From positions 107,859,994 through 107,923,993 of the forward strand of contig CM058233.1 in the NCBI GenBank assembly GCA_030180135.1: a stretch of 64,000 nucleotides of DNA. Reading direction: 5' to 3'. The notes under the pieces are model-generated. The model was not told the DNA's origin, made no database searches, and was given only the letters and a program-made list of their open reading frames with translations. A program made the translations under genes and the position numbers. Shown here one piece after another: positions 1-12,400 of the stretch. The DNA comes from Orychophragmus violaceus. Taxonomy: Eukaryota; Streptophyta; Magnoliopsida; Brassicales; Brassicaceae. Numbering within the stretch: position 1 is the first letter of the stretch; each line of letters opens with the position of its first letter.

Positions 1-384
1 ACATCGCTTCAGTACCCTGCACAAGTTCAACAAACAAGAGGAGAACGAAGAGCCATACACAGAGAAGTCATCCATAAAGACTTCGACAATGTCCTCGATA
101 AGATCTGAGAAAATAGACATCATGCACCGCTGGAAAGTAGCTGGTGCATTACACAAGCCAAATGGCATCCTTCGATATGCGAAGGTACCATAAGGACAAG
201 TGAATGTCGTTTTCTCCTGATCATTGGGATGTATCGGGATCTGAAAGAACCCACTGTACCCATCGAGAAAACAGTAAAAAGGGTGGCAAGCAAGCCTTTC
301 TAACATCTGATCAATAAAAGGCAAAGGGAAGTGATCTTTCCTAGAGGCTGCATTGAGTTTCCTATAGTCTATGCACATCCTGTG

Positions 385-3300
385 TCATGTGATGGTCCTA
401 GTGGGGATTAGCTCATTGTTATCATTTTTTACTACAGTAATCCCTCCCTTTTTCGGGACACAGTGCACGGGAGAGACCCACGTGCTGTCCGAAATTGGGT
501 AAATTATACCAGCATCAAGAAGCTTAAGGATTTCTTTCTTTACTACCTCTTTAAGATTAGGATTCAATCTTCTCTGATGTTCAATTGAGGACATAGATTC
601 GTTTTCAAGATGAATCCTATGGGTACATAAACTAGGTGACAGCCCTTTTATGTCTTCAAGAGAATAACCTATAGCCTTTCTAAACTTTTTCAATTCAGTA
701 GTCAAGGCAATCAATTCATTATCACTCAGCATTTCATTGACAATGACAGGGTAAGTGGAATTAGGACCAAGAAATGCATACCGAAGCCCCCGCGGAAGGG
801 GCTTTAATTCAATCTTCGGTGCCTTGAGCTCACTCCAGTCATCAGTTGCAAACTGCTCCCTTACAACCTCAGTCTCATAGGCGCCTTCAGCTCCCTTACC
901 CACTGTGAAGACCTCTGTCTTTTCGCCAACTGAATCTGACCCCAACCCAATGTAATCAACTTCTCCTTGCAGAGGTTTGTGCGAATCGAGAGCTTTCATG
1001 TAAGCCCAACTCTCCTCTCTGAGATAACCATACTCTCCACATTCCTTTGTTAGAGCCACTTCCAATGGATCATGCATATTCAATTCTTCAAGAAGTTCAT
1101 CAGCTAGCATATCCATAGTCTCAATGTAAAATAGCTGCCCCTGTATGGTTGGCTTCTTCATCACCTTGTTGATGTCAAACTTGAGTACTATGTCTTTCCC
1201 TAGGTTGAGGTCAATCTTCCCTTTCTTGACATCAATTATAGCACCAGCTGTGGCAAGGAATGGTCTCCCAAGAATAAGAGGATCCTTTGGCTCTTCATCC
1301 ATCTCTAACACAATAAAGTCTGTTGGAACCTCAAATCCTCCCACTTTTACCGGAAGATCCTCTAGTAGACCAATGGGATATCTAATTGATCTATCAGCCA
1401 ACACCAAGGAGATCCTACAAGCTTTGTAGGTAGAGAAGCCCAGCCTCTTGGCTACTGAGAAAGGCATTAGACTAGCGCTTGCACCAAGATCACACAAGCA
1501 ACTCTCAAATCTGAAGGGACCAATAGCACATGGTAAAGTGAAACTGCCCGGGTCTTCAAGCTTTTTAGGGACAATGCTCCTTTGAATGAATGCACTACAC
1601 TCATGAGTAAGCATGACCATACCCTGCACCTCCTTAGTTCTTTCCTTAATAGCATCCTTTAAGAACTTGTTGTATTGAGGAACAAGTAGAAATGCATCTA
1701 TCAAGGGCATTGTGAGTTCTACATTCTTCATCTGTTTTTCAAAAAGAGCTTTATACTTCTCTAAGAGCTGCTTTTTGAATCTGCCCGGAAAGGGTAACTT
1801 GGGTTCATAGGGAGGTGGAACAAACTCACTAGCTTTCTTCTTGGGTGCCTCTTCCACTACTTCTTCTACCACAGCCTTTCCCTTTCTCTTGGCAATCTCA
1901 CATTCACTTTCTCTGTTGAGAGCAGAATTCTCCTCCCCCTCTTGAACTTCAATGTCCTCATTGAGTTGAGGAATCACCTTAGGCTTGGGAACTTGATGAG
2001 GTTGCAGCTCTTTACCACTTCTCAATGTTATGGCATTGATATACTCCTTTGGGTTTTGCTCAGATTTTCCGGGTAGAGTTCCTTGAGTTCTAGAGGTTGA
2101 AGCATTTCTGTTCTCCATGTTTGTGACCCTAGATGTCAAACTCTGCAACTCATTCTTCAAATCTCGAACTTCCATAGCTCCTGAGGCTTGTCCCTGAAGT
2201 AGTTGCTGCATCATACCCTTCAACTCACTGTCCAAACCTGAAGAAGAAGAGGCTTGTGGTTGTTGTTGGTTAAATCCGGGTGGAGGGTATTGTGGCTTGG
2301 GGACAAAGGGTTGTTGACTCTGAAACTGTGGTTTGTTGGCAAACCCTTGCTGATTAGTATAAGGGACAAAAGGCTTTTGTTGCTGAGGTTGTGTGAAGCC
2401 TTGTTGCCCTTGTTGTTGAGCTTGGGGTTGTGTTTGAGCTTGAGGATAAACCTGATCCTGTGGGTTGGCAACATTGGGATTTCTGTAAGAGAAGTTGGGG
2501 TGATTCCTGTAGTTTGGATTGAAACCCCCTTGGCCAGCAATGAAATTGATCTCTTCTTGGGTCATATCTCCTTCAACACTGAATAGGACTGGTGGGGAGT
2601 CATCATAATTCTCCACAAAGCTTATTTGCTTTTGGTTGGATGAGATCATCTTGTCTATCTTGTCATTTAGAGACTTGATTTCCTTCTCATACTTCTCATC
2701 CATTGAAGATGATCCTCTAGGAGTCCTCTCATAGTCCTCATTGTAATTCCCATCACTTGTGGCCAAGTTCTCAATCAATTCCATAGCCTCATCAACTCCC
2801 TTTCCTAAGAAGTGACCATTACTGCAAGAATCCAGCATTGCCCTCATCCTAGGAAGCACTCCTCTGTAGAGGTTACTGAGCAGTGTCTCTTTGGTGAATC
2901 CATGGTGGGGGCATTGAGTGGTGAGCTTAGTGAACCTGTCCCAAGCCTCAGCAAAAGTCTCATTGTTTCTTTGCACAAAACCAGATAGTTCATTGCGAAA
3001 GCGGGCGGTTCTTGTAGGTGAAAAGAATTTCTTCAAGAAAGCCTTCTTGAGATCTGCCCATGTAGTGATAGACCCAGGAGGAATAGTGCTCTCCCAATCT
3101 TTGGCTTTATCTGCCAAGGAGAATACAAAGAGGCGCATCTTGAGACCCTCATCCGTCACACCATTGAGTCTTGTAGTATCACAGATTTTGTCGAATGTGT
3201 CTAAGTGCTTCAATGGATCTTCTGAGGAAAGTCCATGGAATTGGTTGTTCTGCACCATATTCATTACCATGGCCCTGATCTCAAAGTTGTTATTGTTCAC

Positions 3301-3894
3301 AGGTGGTGGAATGATACCCCGCCGAATAGCGTTGGTGTCGGGTGTATCACCATCACCAATGGCTCGAGCTGGTCGCTCACGATGAGCCGGGATCCTGTGT
3401 CCCTGCGCATCTCTAGCATCCGCATCCTGTTGATGCTGTTCTTGATGGCCCTGTTGGCCTTGCTGGTCCTGATGACCCTCAAAATCCATAACAGGCTGCT
3501 CTTGAGGCTCAAGCAAAGGCTGAACTACTTCCTGTTCCAACCCGAGTCTCTCTAAGTGAACAGCTCTTTCTAGTGCTCTTCTCTCTCTTGCTAACTGTCT
3601 TTCTAGTGCTTTGATATCTGAAACCCGCGCAACCAAATCTGTAGGACCTCTGCTCCGCAAGTTCATGCACCTGACATCAAAGAGAGATGAAGAAGCAAAA
3701 TTAGTAATCAAAACTTGATCTAAATAGGAAAGGAAATCGAATTGATCTTTCCAAGTTCCCAAAATGGCAACGGCGCCAAATTGATAACAGGAATTTTTGT
3801 CTAATTCCCGAGGTATCAATCCCTCAAGCTGATCGCGTAGTCTTGAGATATCGAACCAATTGGGAGTGAGAAAGACCGAAAAGAATTCACCCAA
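385..3894 (-). pseudogene. Athila gag-protease-RT polyprotein, interrupted by a stop in RT
   Basis: The open frame from 3894 begins inside the LTR and crosses the PBS, so its first methionine is probably not the real start; the Met codon at 3664-3666 (residue 77 of the frame), just after the PBS, is a better candidate. In order: a charged, Gln/His-rich N-terminus; a Retrotrans_gag domain (about residues 210-380); a Gln/Pro-rich linker; an aspartic protease whose active-site motif is DLGAS near residue 802; and the first part of the reverse transcriptase (from about residue 1060). Translation stops at a TGA (385-387) immediately before the conserved M-C-I-D-Y-R-K segment. The same frame continues open to position 1, so one nonsense codon breaks the polyprotein. 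The stop sits where Athila copies normally have Gly, consistent with a single G-to-T type change. Confidence 0.85.
3765..3778 (-). promoter_or_regulatory. tRNA-Asp primer binding site
   Basis: The minus strand reads TGGCGCCGTTGCCA directly after the LTR end, complementary to the 3' end of plant tRNA-Asp(GUC). The usual run continues CGGGGA; here the match ends after about 13 bases, so the site has decayed or is variant. Confidence 0.7.
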
Positions 3895-5381
3895 CCTTAA
3901 AAGCCAAGTTATACCAGTTCAAACTGAGATCATAACAATTCTAAGCAAATTAACAAAGACTAAACAATCAATAAAGCAAGAGATCACTAATCAAGATAAA
4001 ACAAGGATAATCAAATAAAGAAGACAAGGCTTATGGGCTAAGGTCAATGATTAGAACCATCTAGAGCTAACAAGGATGCCTAAACAATCAATCAAGAAGC
4101 AAATCCCAAGCTAGGAACACTAACAATTGACTAATCCAATTTCTTGGTACTAATCACTTTCCCTAATCACATTTCAAGATCAAATTCTCATTTGTGAAAT
4201 AAGACAAGGCAAGCATTAACAATCAAGTTCCATGAGCTAATAATCATTCTAAACATTCATTCTCATGAGCTAGAATATGAAAATTCCCTAGAAGACTCTA
4301 ACTTGCATTTCATCAAACACTTGGTGTGCAACAAAAGCCTAAGGATCTAGATTAACTTGATCATGGATAATCTAGCACTAAGCATATCTAGAAGGGCGAG
4401 ATCAATCATAAATAAGCTTTAAACATCCTTGATTCACTCTAAATGGCCCTAATCTACCTAACCCATAATCCTTGAATGAAACTACTCACAAATCATGCTT
4501 TGCCCAACAAAATCCATAAGAAAGATGTTAAGCATGATGATTTGTGTATGATTAAAGAAAAGAGATGAAGAATCAAAACAAAACAAGTCTTAGATTAAGA
4601 AAATATTAAACTTTTGTCTTACAAGAACTTAGAACCAAAAACAAGCTTAAGATCCTCTAAAAATTAGGTTTTTAGCCTTAAATAGTAAGAAGGGGCGAAC
4701 CGGGTCAACCCGGAACAAACCGGGTATTGACCCGGATCCATGGGTCAAATTTGGTCAAAATCTGGAAAGTCAACTGGTCTGGGTTGACCGCGGTTTCGAC
4801 CGGACCGCTGCCCAAACCGCGGTCGTTACGGTTCATTCGCACAAAAACTCGTCGTCGATGTGAGCTCGGTCCCGCGGTCTCGTATACGCCGGTGGCTCAA
4901 CCGCGGTCAACACGGCTCGCGGTGTCGACGATGGATCCGCCTGAGCTCGCGGTCTCGGTCTGATCGCTGAGCCACCCGCGGTGCACACGGTGAATCGGCG
5001 CAGCTGCTTCTTCTTCTCGGACTGCACCAGCTCGCGGTCTTCATCACGCCGGTGGCTCGACCGGCGTCGTCACGCACGGCTGCTCTTCATAAAAAATGGC
5101 TCGCGGCCTGGAAGAGCCCGCTAGGCCAACCGCTAGCCTCGCCAAAGCTCCATTTCTTCAAGTTCCTCTTCTCCATTCAGTTCCAAACACTCCATGGCTC
5201 TCCAAACACCTAGAAACAACCTAGAACACACCAAAACAAACCAAGACACAAATTCCTAGTCCTAGATGCCTAGACTCTAAATGCAACACAAAGAACGAAG
5301 AAAGGAAGGAAGAATGAAAGGAAAATGAAGATAAAACAAGAACAATCTCTATCCTATATGCGTGAAAATATAGACATATCA
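3782..5381 (-). repeat. 5' LTR of the Athila-like element
   Basis: On the minus strand the LTR starts TGATATGTCTATATTTTC (5381 leftward) and ends TTATCA next to the PBS, with canonical TG..CA ends. It is about 1.6 kb. Most of it is AT-rich, but 4690-5140 is strikingly GC-rich and made of diverged repeats of a gctcgcggtc/ccgcggtcaacacgg unit. The partner LTR lies outside the window. The 5 bases after the boundary (5382-5386, atgca) are the expected target duplication but cannot be confirmed. Confidence 0.75.
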
Positions 5382-6116
5382 ATGCATTAACTACTGTATC
5401 TTGTCAATGTCATTTATAGGTATTTGATTTGCAAATATTTTCAGTTTGAGTGTATATTATGGTAGATAGGATCATGGTAGCTTGTATAAATTATAACTTA
5501 AAAGAGAATGACATTTTAACAAACAAAAGAACACAACATGATCTTGCGAATTGGCAAGACGCGGATCAATTTAAGATAACAGCCATAGTAACTCATGATG
5601 TAGTTTTTATATACTTTGTCTCATACAAAAGACGTTATAATATCAACATATGTATACTAAGTTCTAGAGAGAATTACTAGCTATAAAATGTTCTGATATT
5701 CAACTTGAAGAGGCATACATGCTACGAAACCATAGTTTCTATGCAGTCATATAGGCAAAAAAATTGTCATAATTTCAAATAATTTTTAATATTACTGAAT
5801 TTTGGTTTAACGTTGTTTTCCACAGATTTGGAGTCTCCAACTAGAAAATCAAGAATGATTCCAAGAAGCATCTAAATGATTAGAGACTGCATTTGGGTGA
5901 TTAGATGCGATTCAGAAATCAAAGATCAAACTGTAATGATTTGTTACTCAGAAGATTCGCATCTATAAGAAGAAACCAACCCGATGATTGACCAAATTGA
6001 ATTTTATTATATCTAAATGTGAAATATCAAATTGGTTATCTGTATCCTGAATTTTTGCTTCATGATCCAATGTGACAAGAGAAGCAGATTTTTTTTCACA
6101 ATATCTTTTGAGTTTT

Positions 6117-6120
<4 letters not shown>
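5382..6120. other. AT-rich spacer, no gene seen
   Basis: Host sequence flanking the Athila LTR. Only short open frames occur, with no recognisable domain. Confidence 0.6.

Positions 6121-6162
<42 letters not shown>
6121..6162. repeat. (AT)n microsatellite
   Basis: An uninterrupted run of about twenty AT dinucleotides, ending at the left edge of the MITE-like sequence that follows. Confidence 0.95.
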
Positions 6163-6165
<3 letters not shown>

Positions 6166-6420
6166 TCCCTCAGTTTTATAATATAGAGGGTTTTAGCTAA
6201 AAGCACCAAGATTAAGAAATTTATTTTTTATAATAAAATATGATTACATAAATAAATTATAAACAATACAGCCAATAACAAAGAAAACTACAAAATATAA
6301 TTGGTCACACAGTTTCCGATAAAGTTAAAGTTGTCTAAAAATATAAAAACCCTTTACATTTTGAAACAAACAAAATTTTTTAAAATCCTTTGTAAATTGG
6401 AACGGAGGGAGTATTTTTTA
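6163..6420. mobile_element. MITE-like element with CTCCCTC ends
   Basis: The left end reads ttccctcagttttataatat and the right end, on the minus strand, reads actccctccgttccaattta. These are related inverted ends of a short AT-rich, non-coding element. Flanking tatttt on both sides may be the target duplication. Family assignment is uncertain. Confidence 0.5.
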
Positions 6421-6583
6421 TATAAGTAAGAGCATAGAACTTTTTCTTGGTCATCTTGATTAACGAGTTAAGCCATGTGACAAGATGATAAGTCAAACAA
6501 CTTACATGAGAAAATAAGAACCCATTAAATGCCCTTAAATCATTGAAACGCTATGAATCATTATTTTAAATATTTTCCATATA

Positions 6584-6593
6584 CTATATAATA
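6584..6593 (+). promoter_or_regulatory. TATA box of the SAUR gene
   Basis: The sequence ctatataata lies about 75 bp upstream of the SAUR start codon, a normal distance for a short plant 5' leader. Confidence 0.55.
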
Positions 6594-6668
6594 GAGGCAG
6601 TCATCACCACCATTCTTCATCTCAGGTGAAAACATTTAGAAAAAAGCACTCATAAATCAAAAACAAAG

Positions 6669-6980
6669 ATGGGGTTGGGCCATTTTGCGATCACAAATGC
6701 AACAAAACAGATATTGAAGCTAAACTCATTGGCAAACAGAAACCGAACATCATCATCGGATCATGTCCCTAAAGGGCATGTGGCAGTGTACGTTGGAGAG
6801 CAGATTGAGAAGGAGAAGAAGAGATTTGTGGTTCCAATATCGTTTCTGAATGATCCTTCGTTCAGAGAGTTCCTTAGTAGAGCAGAGGAAGAGTTTGGAT
6901 TCAATCATCCAATGGGAGGCTTGACCATTCCATGTAGAGAAGATGTGTTTCTTGATCTCATCGCTTCAAGGTTTCATTAA
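6669..6980 (+). CDS. SAUR-like auxin-responsive protein (At4g34810-like)
   Basis: A 103-residue intronless gene, the usual size for the SAUR family. Residues about 33-101 form the SAUR domain: V-P-K-G-H-V-A-V-Y-V-G, then K-K-R-F-V-V-P-I-S-F-L, then F-L-S-R-A-E-E-E-F-G-F and a closing M-G-G-L-T-I-P-C. SAUR proteins are short-lived; the well-studied ones inhibit PP2C.D phosphatases at the plasma membrane, activating H+-ATPases and promoting cell expansion. That role is family knowledge, not shown here. The start is the first ATG after a TATA box and an A-rich leader. The gene converges on MRL1, as in Arabidopsis, with two retroelements now between them. The 3' flank is tandemly duplicated. Confidence 0.93.
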   Translation: MGLGHFAITNATKQILKLNSLANRNRTSSSDHVPKGHVAVYVGEQIEKEKKRFVVPISFLNDPSFREFLSRAEEEFGFNHPMGGLTIPCREDVFLDLIASRFH

Positions 6981-7030
6981 TGTTAAAAAGAGAAGTTGGA
7001 TTCTTTTTTAGGAGAGTTGTGTTTATAGAG

Positions 7031-7448
7031 ATCTTGGAAATTTGTTCTTGAGATTGAGGATGTATCTTTTCATTATCTTCTTCCCATGTGTTTTTTGATC
7101 ATGGAGAATCAGAAGAATTAATATAAATTATGAGTTGTAACAAATTACATGTTTGAGATTATATTCACATTATATATTTATATTGAAAATAAGTTTCATT
7201 ATTAAATGTAAGAGACAAGCATTTGTGTTCATCCCATGTGTATCTTGGAAATTTGTTCTTGAGATTGAGGATGTATCTTTGCATAATCTTCTCTTCCCAT
7301 GTGTTTTTCAATCATGGAGAATCAGAAGAAATGATATAAATCTCTCATTTTAACAAATTACATGTTTGAGATTATATTCACATTATATATTTATATTGAA
7401 AATAAGTAATTTCATTGTTAAATGTAAGAAACAAGCATTTGTGTTCAT
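7031..7448. repeat. Tandem duplication (about 205 bp x 2) behind the SAUR gene
   Basis: The block 7031-7233 (tcttggaaatttgttcttga...) recurs at 7243-7448 with small substitutions and indels. Both copies contain caaattacatgtttgagatt and end with gacaagcatttgtgttcatc or a close variant. The first copy begins in the likely 3' UTR of the SAUR gene. Confidence 0.9.
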
Positions 7449-7667
7449 CAAAACCATTAAGATGGATGGTTGTTTTATTTGCTGCCAAGCTAAACAGAAC
7501 AATTAAAAGTTTAAATCTTTGTGTCAGTAGTATTCGAGTATTTACTGATGTTTCAACTTTTAAGTGGGTTTATTCGTTAAGACATACACATTTTTATAGT
7601 GACCTGGTACAATGATTTTTCTATATTTAATAGTACTTTTTGATTATTAGATCAATAATTCAATACA

Positions 7668-8879
7668 AAACAGTTGGCGTCAATGAGATTTGTGTAGCTT
7701 CGGAGTAGATCTGGCCGTTCCCGTCCTTCGTCTTCAGCGGTGTCGTCTTCCTTCTTGCAGGTCTGTCTATGGTGGGGCCGCCGGATTGTTGAGATACGTG
7801 CGCCAGGCGTCGTTGATTGATTCCGGTGGCCGGCTGGTGGTTAGGAAGGTGGTACTCTTCCGGTCTATGGTGTTCGTACGTCTTCCTCGGCTTTTAGACC
7901 TGCGTTGCTGGTCTGCAGTTCGGTGTGGTCTCTTTCGTCCGGCGCCGAAAGTTTCTTGTATGTGGTTGTGCGAGGCTGCTGGCGGTGGTTTTTATTTTGG
8001 ATGGGTTCGTGGCTCAGGTTATGTTTCTAGTTGGTGTGTAGATCTGGTTTGGGCTTCATCGTTTTGGTCTAAGCTGGTATGGTCTGGGTTTAGTTGATTT
8101 TTGTGGTTTGTTTAGGAGGGCTCATTCTACAACGGTAAAAGGTTGGGTTCAAACCTATCCTCCAGTGGTTTGTGGCTTTAGTGGTAAATAAGTTGGTTCC
8201 TCTTGTTCTAGATCCTTAGTATGGCTTCTTGGGTGATGGATGGGTGGTCTTAGTCTTTGATTTAGGCTTTGGTTTGGCTCCGACTAGTTTATCTTTTATG
8301 CGTTGATTCTAGAAAGTTTGTCTCCTTCGTGCCGCCCTTAGGTTAGTTGAATAATAAGTCTTGTCCTCCAGTCGTTTCGTTTATCGGTTCTAGTAAGGCT
8401 AACCTCATGTGGGGACGCATAGATCTCGGTTTAGACTTGGTAGGATTAAGATTAGGTGTGGAGGGGTTAGAATCGCGTATCGTTTTCCTTTATGTCTCCT
8501 AGTCGTAGTTCTTGGGTTTAGTTTTAGCGGTTTGCCGTGGTCTGTAGGTTTCTCTGCTTGTCGGGGTTTCCTTTTATCTTTGTATAAGGAGTGGTAGTTT
8601 CCGCGTCTATTTCTCTCTTCCATCCTTTTCTTACTTGAGAGCTTTTACTGTTGGTTTCGGTTCATTGTGGTTTAGTCGCCCGTTTGTGGGTTTTGGTGCC
8701 CGTGTGTGGGTTCTAGTCTACGGAAGGAGTGTATTCCTTGCCGCCTTAGTTGTGGTTGTGGTCTGTAATCCGTGGTTGTTTCAGTTGAATATAATCCACC
8801 AGATGAAAAAAAAAAAAAAAAAAAAAAAAACAAAAAAAAAAAAAAAAAAACAAAACAAACAAACAGTTGGCGTCAATGA
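7668..8879 (+). mobile_element. Sadhu-like non-autonomous retroposon with 19-bp target duplication
   Basis: A 1.17-kb segment (7687-8860) is flanked by perfect 19-bp direct repeats, aaacagttggcgtcaatga, at 7668-7686 and 8861-8879. It ends in an A-rich tail (about 8805-8860: A20, C, A19, then CAAAACAAAC). These are hallmarks of target-primed reverse transcription in the plus orientation. The body is markedly G+T-rich and has no long conserved ORF; the longest frame (135 codons, 7690-8097) resembles no protein I know. Size, base bias, tail and absence of coding capacity fit the Sadhu retroposons of Arabidopsis, but I assign that from general features and not from sequence recall. A processed transcript or truncated LINE remains possible. 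Confidence 0.75.
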
Positions 8880-9258
8880 CTTAATTGTTGTACTTTCATA
8901 TATTAATATTGTCAAATTTTACAAGGTTGAATATAATGCAATGATCCATCCATAACACAGCTCACTATAAACCCTAAATTCAATATACTTTTTTACTGCA
9001 TAGATAAAGAGATCTTGAGATATAATCACTAACATAGGACAGATATTTTAGTGTATGCAATGCAGCTCAAGTTTCAGTGTCACTGAAACTAACAATTTGC
9101 TCCAGCTCCAACCAATTAATCAAAGATATATTTTCTGCGGATTATGTAAAAACAAGAGAAAGAAAACTAATGGAATCTTTATCTACAAATCTAACTTACC
9201 TCCCTGTTTCTTGTTGTCTCAATAAGAACTCTCAGTCCAAACTACTCTTGAAATGGAA
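8880..9258. other. Spacer between retroposon and LINE, no gene seen
   Basis: AT-rich host sequence with no supported coding or RNA feature. Confidence 0.5.
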
Positions 9259-9267
9259 TTTTACCAA

Positions 9268-9307
<40 letters not shown>

Positions 9308-9443
9308 AATGAATGCAAAATTTATTCAATCAAATCATTTTTACATCAAGTGCTTATTGTTTTGGCTTAGCTCTATTAAGTATTTGAATCATACTCTTAA
9401 ACAATCAAGAGATGAATGAAAAAAGAAGGAAGAAAAAGAGTGA

Positions 9444-12400
9444 TCACGGTGGGTTCCTTGATCCAAACCAGACACGTAGGCCATCGTCTAGAGCATGATC
9501 CACTGAAGCTTTTACTGTGGAAATCCTATTTCTTACTGCTTTATCAATAAATCTGAGCAGCTGTTGATGAGTTTGAGCTGCATTTCCATGTCTTCTTGAG
9601 TTTCTCTCTCGCCATATACTATGTAGAGCTGATTGGAAAGCATATCTGACCAAAAACAAACTTGTTTTCGGTAAGCTGTTGCCTGATATAAGCTGAACAA
9701 TTGACTGCCAATCCAAGGTAAAATCATGAAGCAGAATTCCTTTGACTAGCGACGTCCAGATCGCAGCAGTGTATCCACATTCAAAAAAGAGGTGGTTACG
9801 AGTTTCTTGGTTTGTTGAACAGAGGATACAAGTTGCATCAGTGCTTGAGTTCCACTTTAACATTTTGTCCCCTGTAGACAATCTGTCCCACATAGAAATC
9901 CAGGCCATAAAAGAGTATCGAGGTGTTTGGTGTTTGAACCACACTCCTCTATACCAATCGTGCTGGGCATGTCTTTCACGAGTCTGCAACCAAGTTTCCT
10001 TGGCTGAGAACCGATTCTTGAAGTTGTCTTCTCCCCATTTCCACAGAGATACATCATTCTCAGACTCGGTTATTGCATTACGCACCTTGTCAATTTCATC
10101 CTCTATCTCATTCAGTAATGGACTTCGATGTCTTCTTCTTCTACGGTTGTGAATTGCTTCCCATACCGTTGCTTTATCACTGATTCCCAAATCGATAGTT
10201 CCTCTATCGCCGAGCAGCTCTTTAAGCCTACCACATTTCATCCAAGAGTCGTACCAAAAAGCAGTTGTGTGACCATTTTTAATCTCCATCCGATGAAAGT
10301 CTTTGGCTCTGTCTCTTAGCTTTAAGATGTTTCGCCAAATCCACGAGCCAGTCGTGTGTTTGTTGCTCAATGACCATAAAGATCCCTTCCTAATGAGGTA
10401 AACCTTAACCCAACGCACCCATAATGATTGAGATGAAGTCAGTCTCCAAATTAGTTTTAGGCCAGTAACTGTACTTACTTCTTTAAGTGGTCTTATCCCC
10501 AAACCCCCTTCCGATTTTGGTTTGCATATGTCCTTCCAGCTGACTTTTGCTTTCTTCGGATTGAGGTCTGGTCCAGACCATAGGAAAGATGAGCAGAGCC
10601 TTTCAATTTCCTTAATACAACTTCCCGGAAGTCTGAAAGCTGTGAGCCAGAAATTCGTCAAACCAGATATAACCGAATTAATAAGCTGTAGTCTACCTGC
10701 TCTTGACAGAAATCTCCCTGTCCAACTGCGCAAGCGAGTTCTGATTTTCTCAATAAGAGGCTGATAATCATTTACTGTCATTTTCTTTGTTAGAAGGGGT
10801 AGACCCAGGTATCTCACAGGTAATTGTCCGGAGTCAAAAGGGAAACTGGACAGAATTGCTTGCTGCTGCGAAGTTGTGATACCTGCCATAAACACCTTCG
10901 ATTTTTCAAGACTTATTTTCAGCCCAGACATCTGCGCAAATTCCGCAAATACTTGTAGTACACCTTCAATGGATCTTTTATTCCCATCAGTAAACACCAT
11001 TAAGTCATCAGCGAAGCACAAATGAGTGAGTGCAATGTTTTGACATCTAGGATGGTAGCCAATTTTTCTCTGCACAGCAGCTCTGTCTAGCAGCCTTGAT
11101 AGAACATTTATGCAGATAACAAACAGGTATGGAGACAATGCACATCCCTGCCTTAATCCTCTTGTACTTCTGAAGAACCCAGCGAGTTCACCGTTGACTT
11201 GAACTGAAAAAGAAGCTGTAGATATACACAGCCTAATCCATTTGATGTATGCTTCTGGAAATTCTAGAGCAGAGAGCACATTTAGGAGGAAATCCCACTG
11301 AACTGAATCGAATGCCTTAGAAATATCTATTTGCATTGCACACCGGGCTGAGATAGACTCCTTATGATAATCCTTGACAAGCTCCGTAGCTAACAAGACG
11401 TTCTCAACCAATAACCGATCCTTGACGAAGGCAGACTGATTCCAGGAGATGAGCTTAGGGAGCATACACTTAAGCCTATTGGCAAGGATTTTTGATATCA
11501 CCTTATAGAGAACATTGCAACAAGATATAGGACGATAATCTTTCATCTCTTCTGCGTTATCCTTCTTTGGAATAAGAGCGAGAATAGTGGTGTTGATACC
11601 TTTGGGCAGAAATCCTTTCAGAAAGAAGGACTGAATAGCTGTAGTAAAGTCTTTCCCAATAACCGACCATGAGGATTTAAAAAATTCACAGCTATAGCCA
11701 TCTGGACCCGGCGCCTTATTACTCGGCATCTTGAATAGGACCTCCTTTACTTCCTGCTCAGAAACTTGATTCTGGAGCATGTTCTTATCTTCATCAGTAC
11801 ATCTGAAGTCTAGCAGGTTCTGCAGATCCTGGACTGAGATGCTCTTGTACTCAATGGGAGAATGAGTAAGGAACTCATGGAAGAATCTCTCCGCTTCCAC
11901 TTTGATTTCTTCCTGAGTATTAACCACATCCCCAGTTGCGCACTTTATTTCCCGTATTGCGTTTTTAACCTGCCTGATTTTTGCTGCATTGTGGAAAACC
12001 TTATTATTTCCATCCCCAACTGTCAGCCAATGCAGCTTGGACTTCTGCTTCAGGAAACTTTCTTCTAAATCAGAGACTCGCTGCCATCTGGTAAGAGCAT
12101 CTACTTCTGCCTGAATATTTGCTTGTGACGGATCTTGAAGAGTGGCCTCTTGTTTAGCACATAGATCTTGATGTGCTTCCTTCGCTTTCTTTGATAGATT
12201 TCCAATCTTCTGCTTGCTTAATTCTCGAATCTGAGGTTTCAAACTTTTAAGCTTTTTGGAAAATCGAAAGAGTGCTGAAGTTGAGTGGAAAAGAACCTCT
12301 GTCTCCTTCCAGTAATCATCTACCATTGGCAAAAACTCCGGGAGTGTAGCTACAATGTTCGTGAACTTAAATGGTTTTTTCCCATGATGCTCCTCTGCTT

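Larger units (their letters stand above)
1..5381 (-). mobile_element. Athila-like Ty3/gypsy LTR retrotransposon, 5' part
   Basis: The element reads right to left: 5' LTR (3782-5381), primer binding site (about 3765-3778), then gag, protease and the start of reverse transcriptase, running off the left window edge. The PBS on the minus strand begins TGGCGCCGTTGCC, matching the 3' end of plant tRNA-Asp, which is usual for Athila/Tat elements. The gag and a protease with a D-L-G-A-S core are also typical of Athila. The RT continues below position 384 to the window edge and contains a recognisable F-M-D-D catalytic box. Integrase, any env-like ORF and the 3' LTR are outside the window, so LTR divergence cannot be judged. 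Confidence 0.9.

Noticed and set aside
6121..6162. AT run as a regulatory element
   Set aside because: It is a simple dinucleotide microsatellite; nothing ties it to promoter function.
7690..8097. 135-codon plus-strand frame as a gene
   Set aside because: It lies inside the non-coding retroposon, has no recognisable domain and its composition follows the G/T bias of the element.
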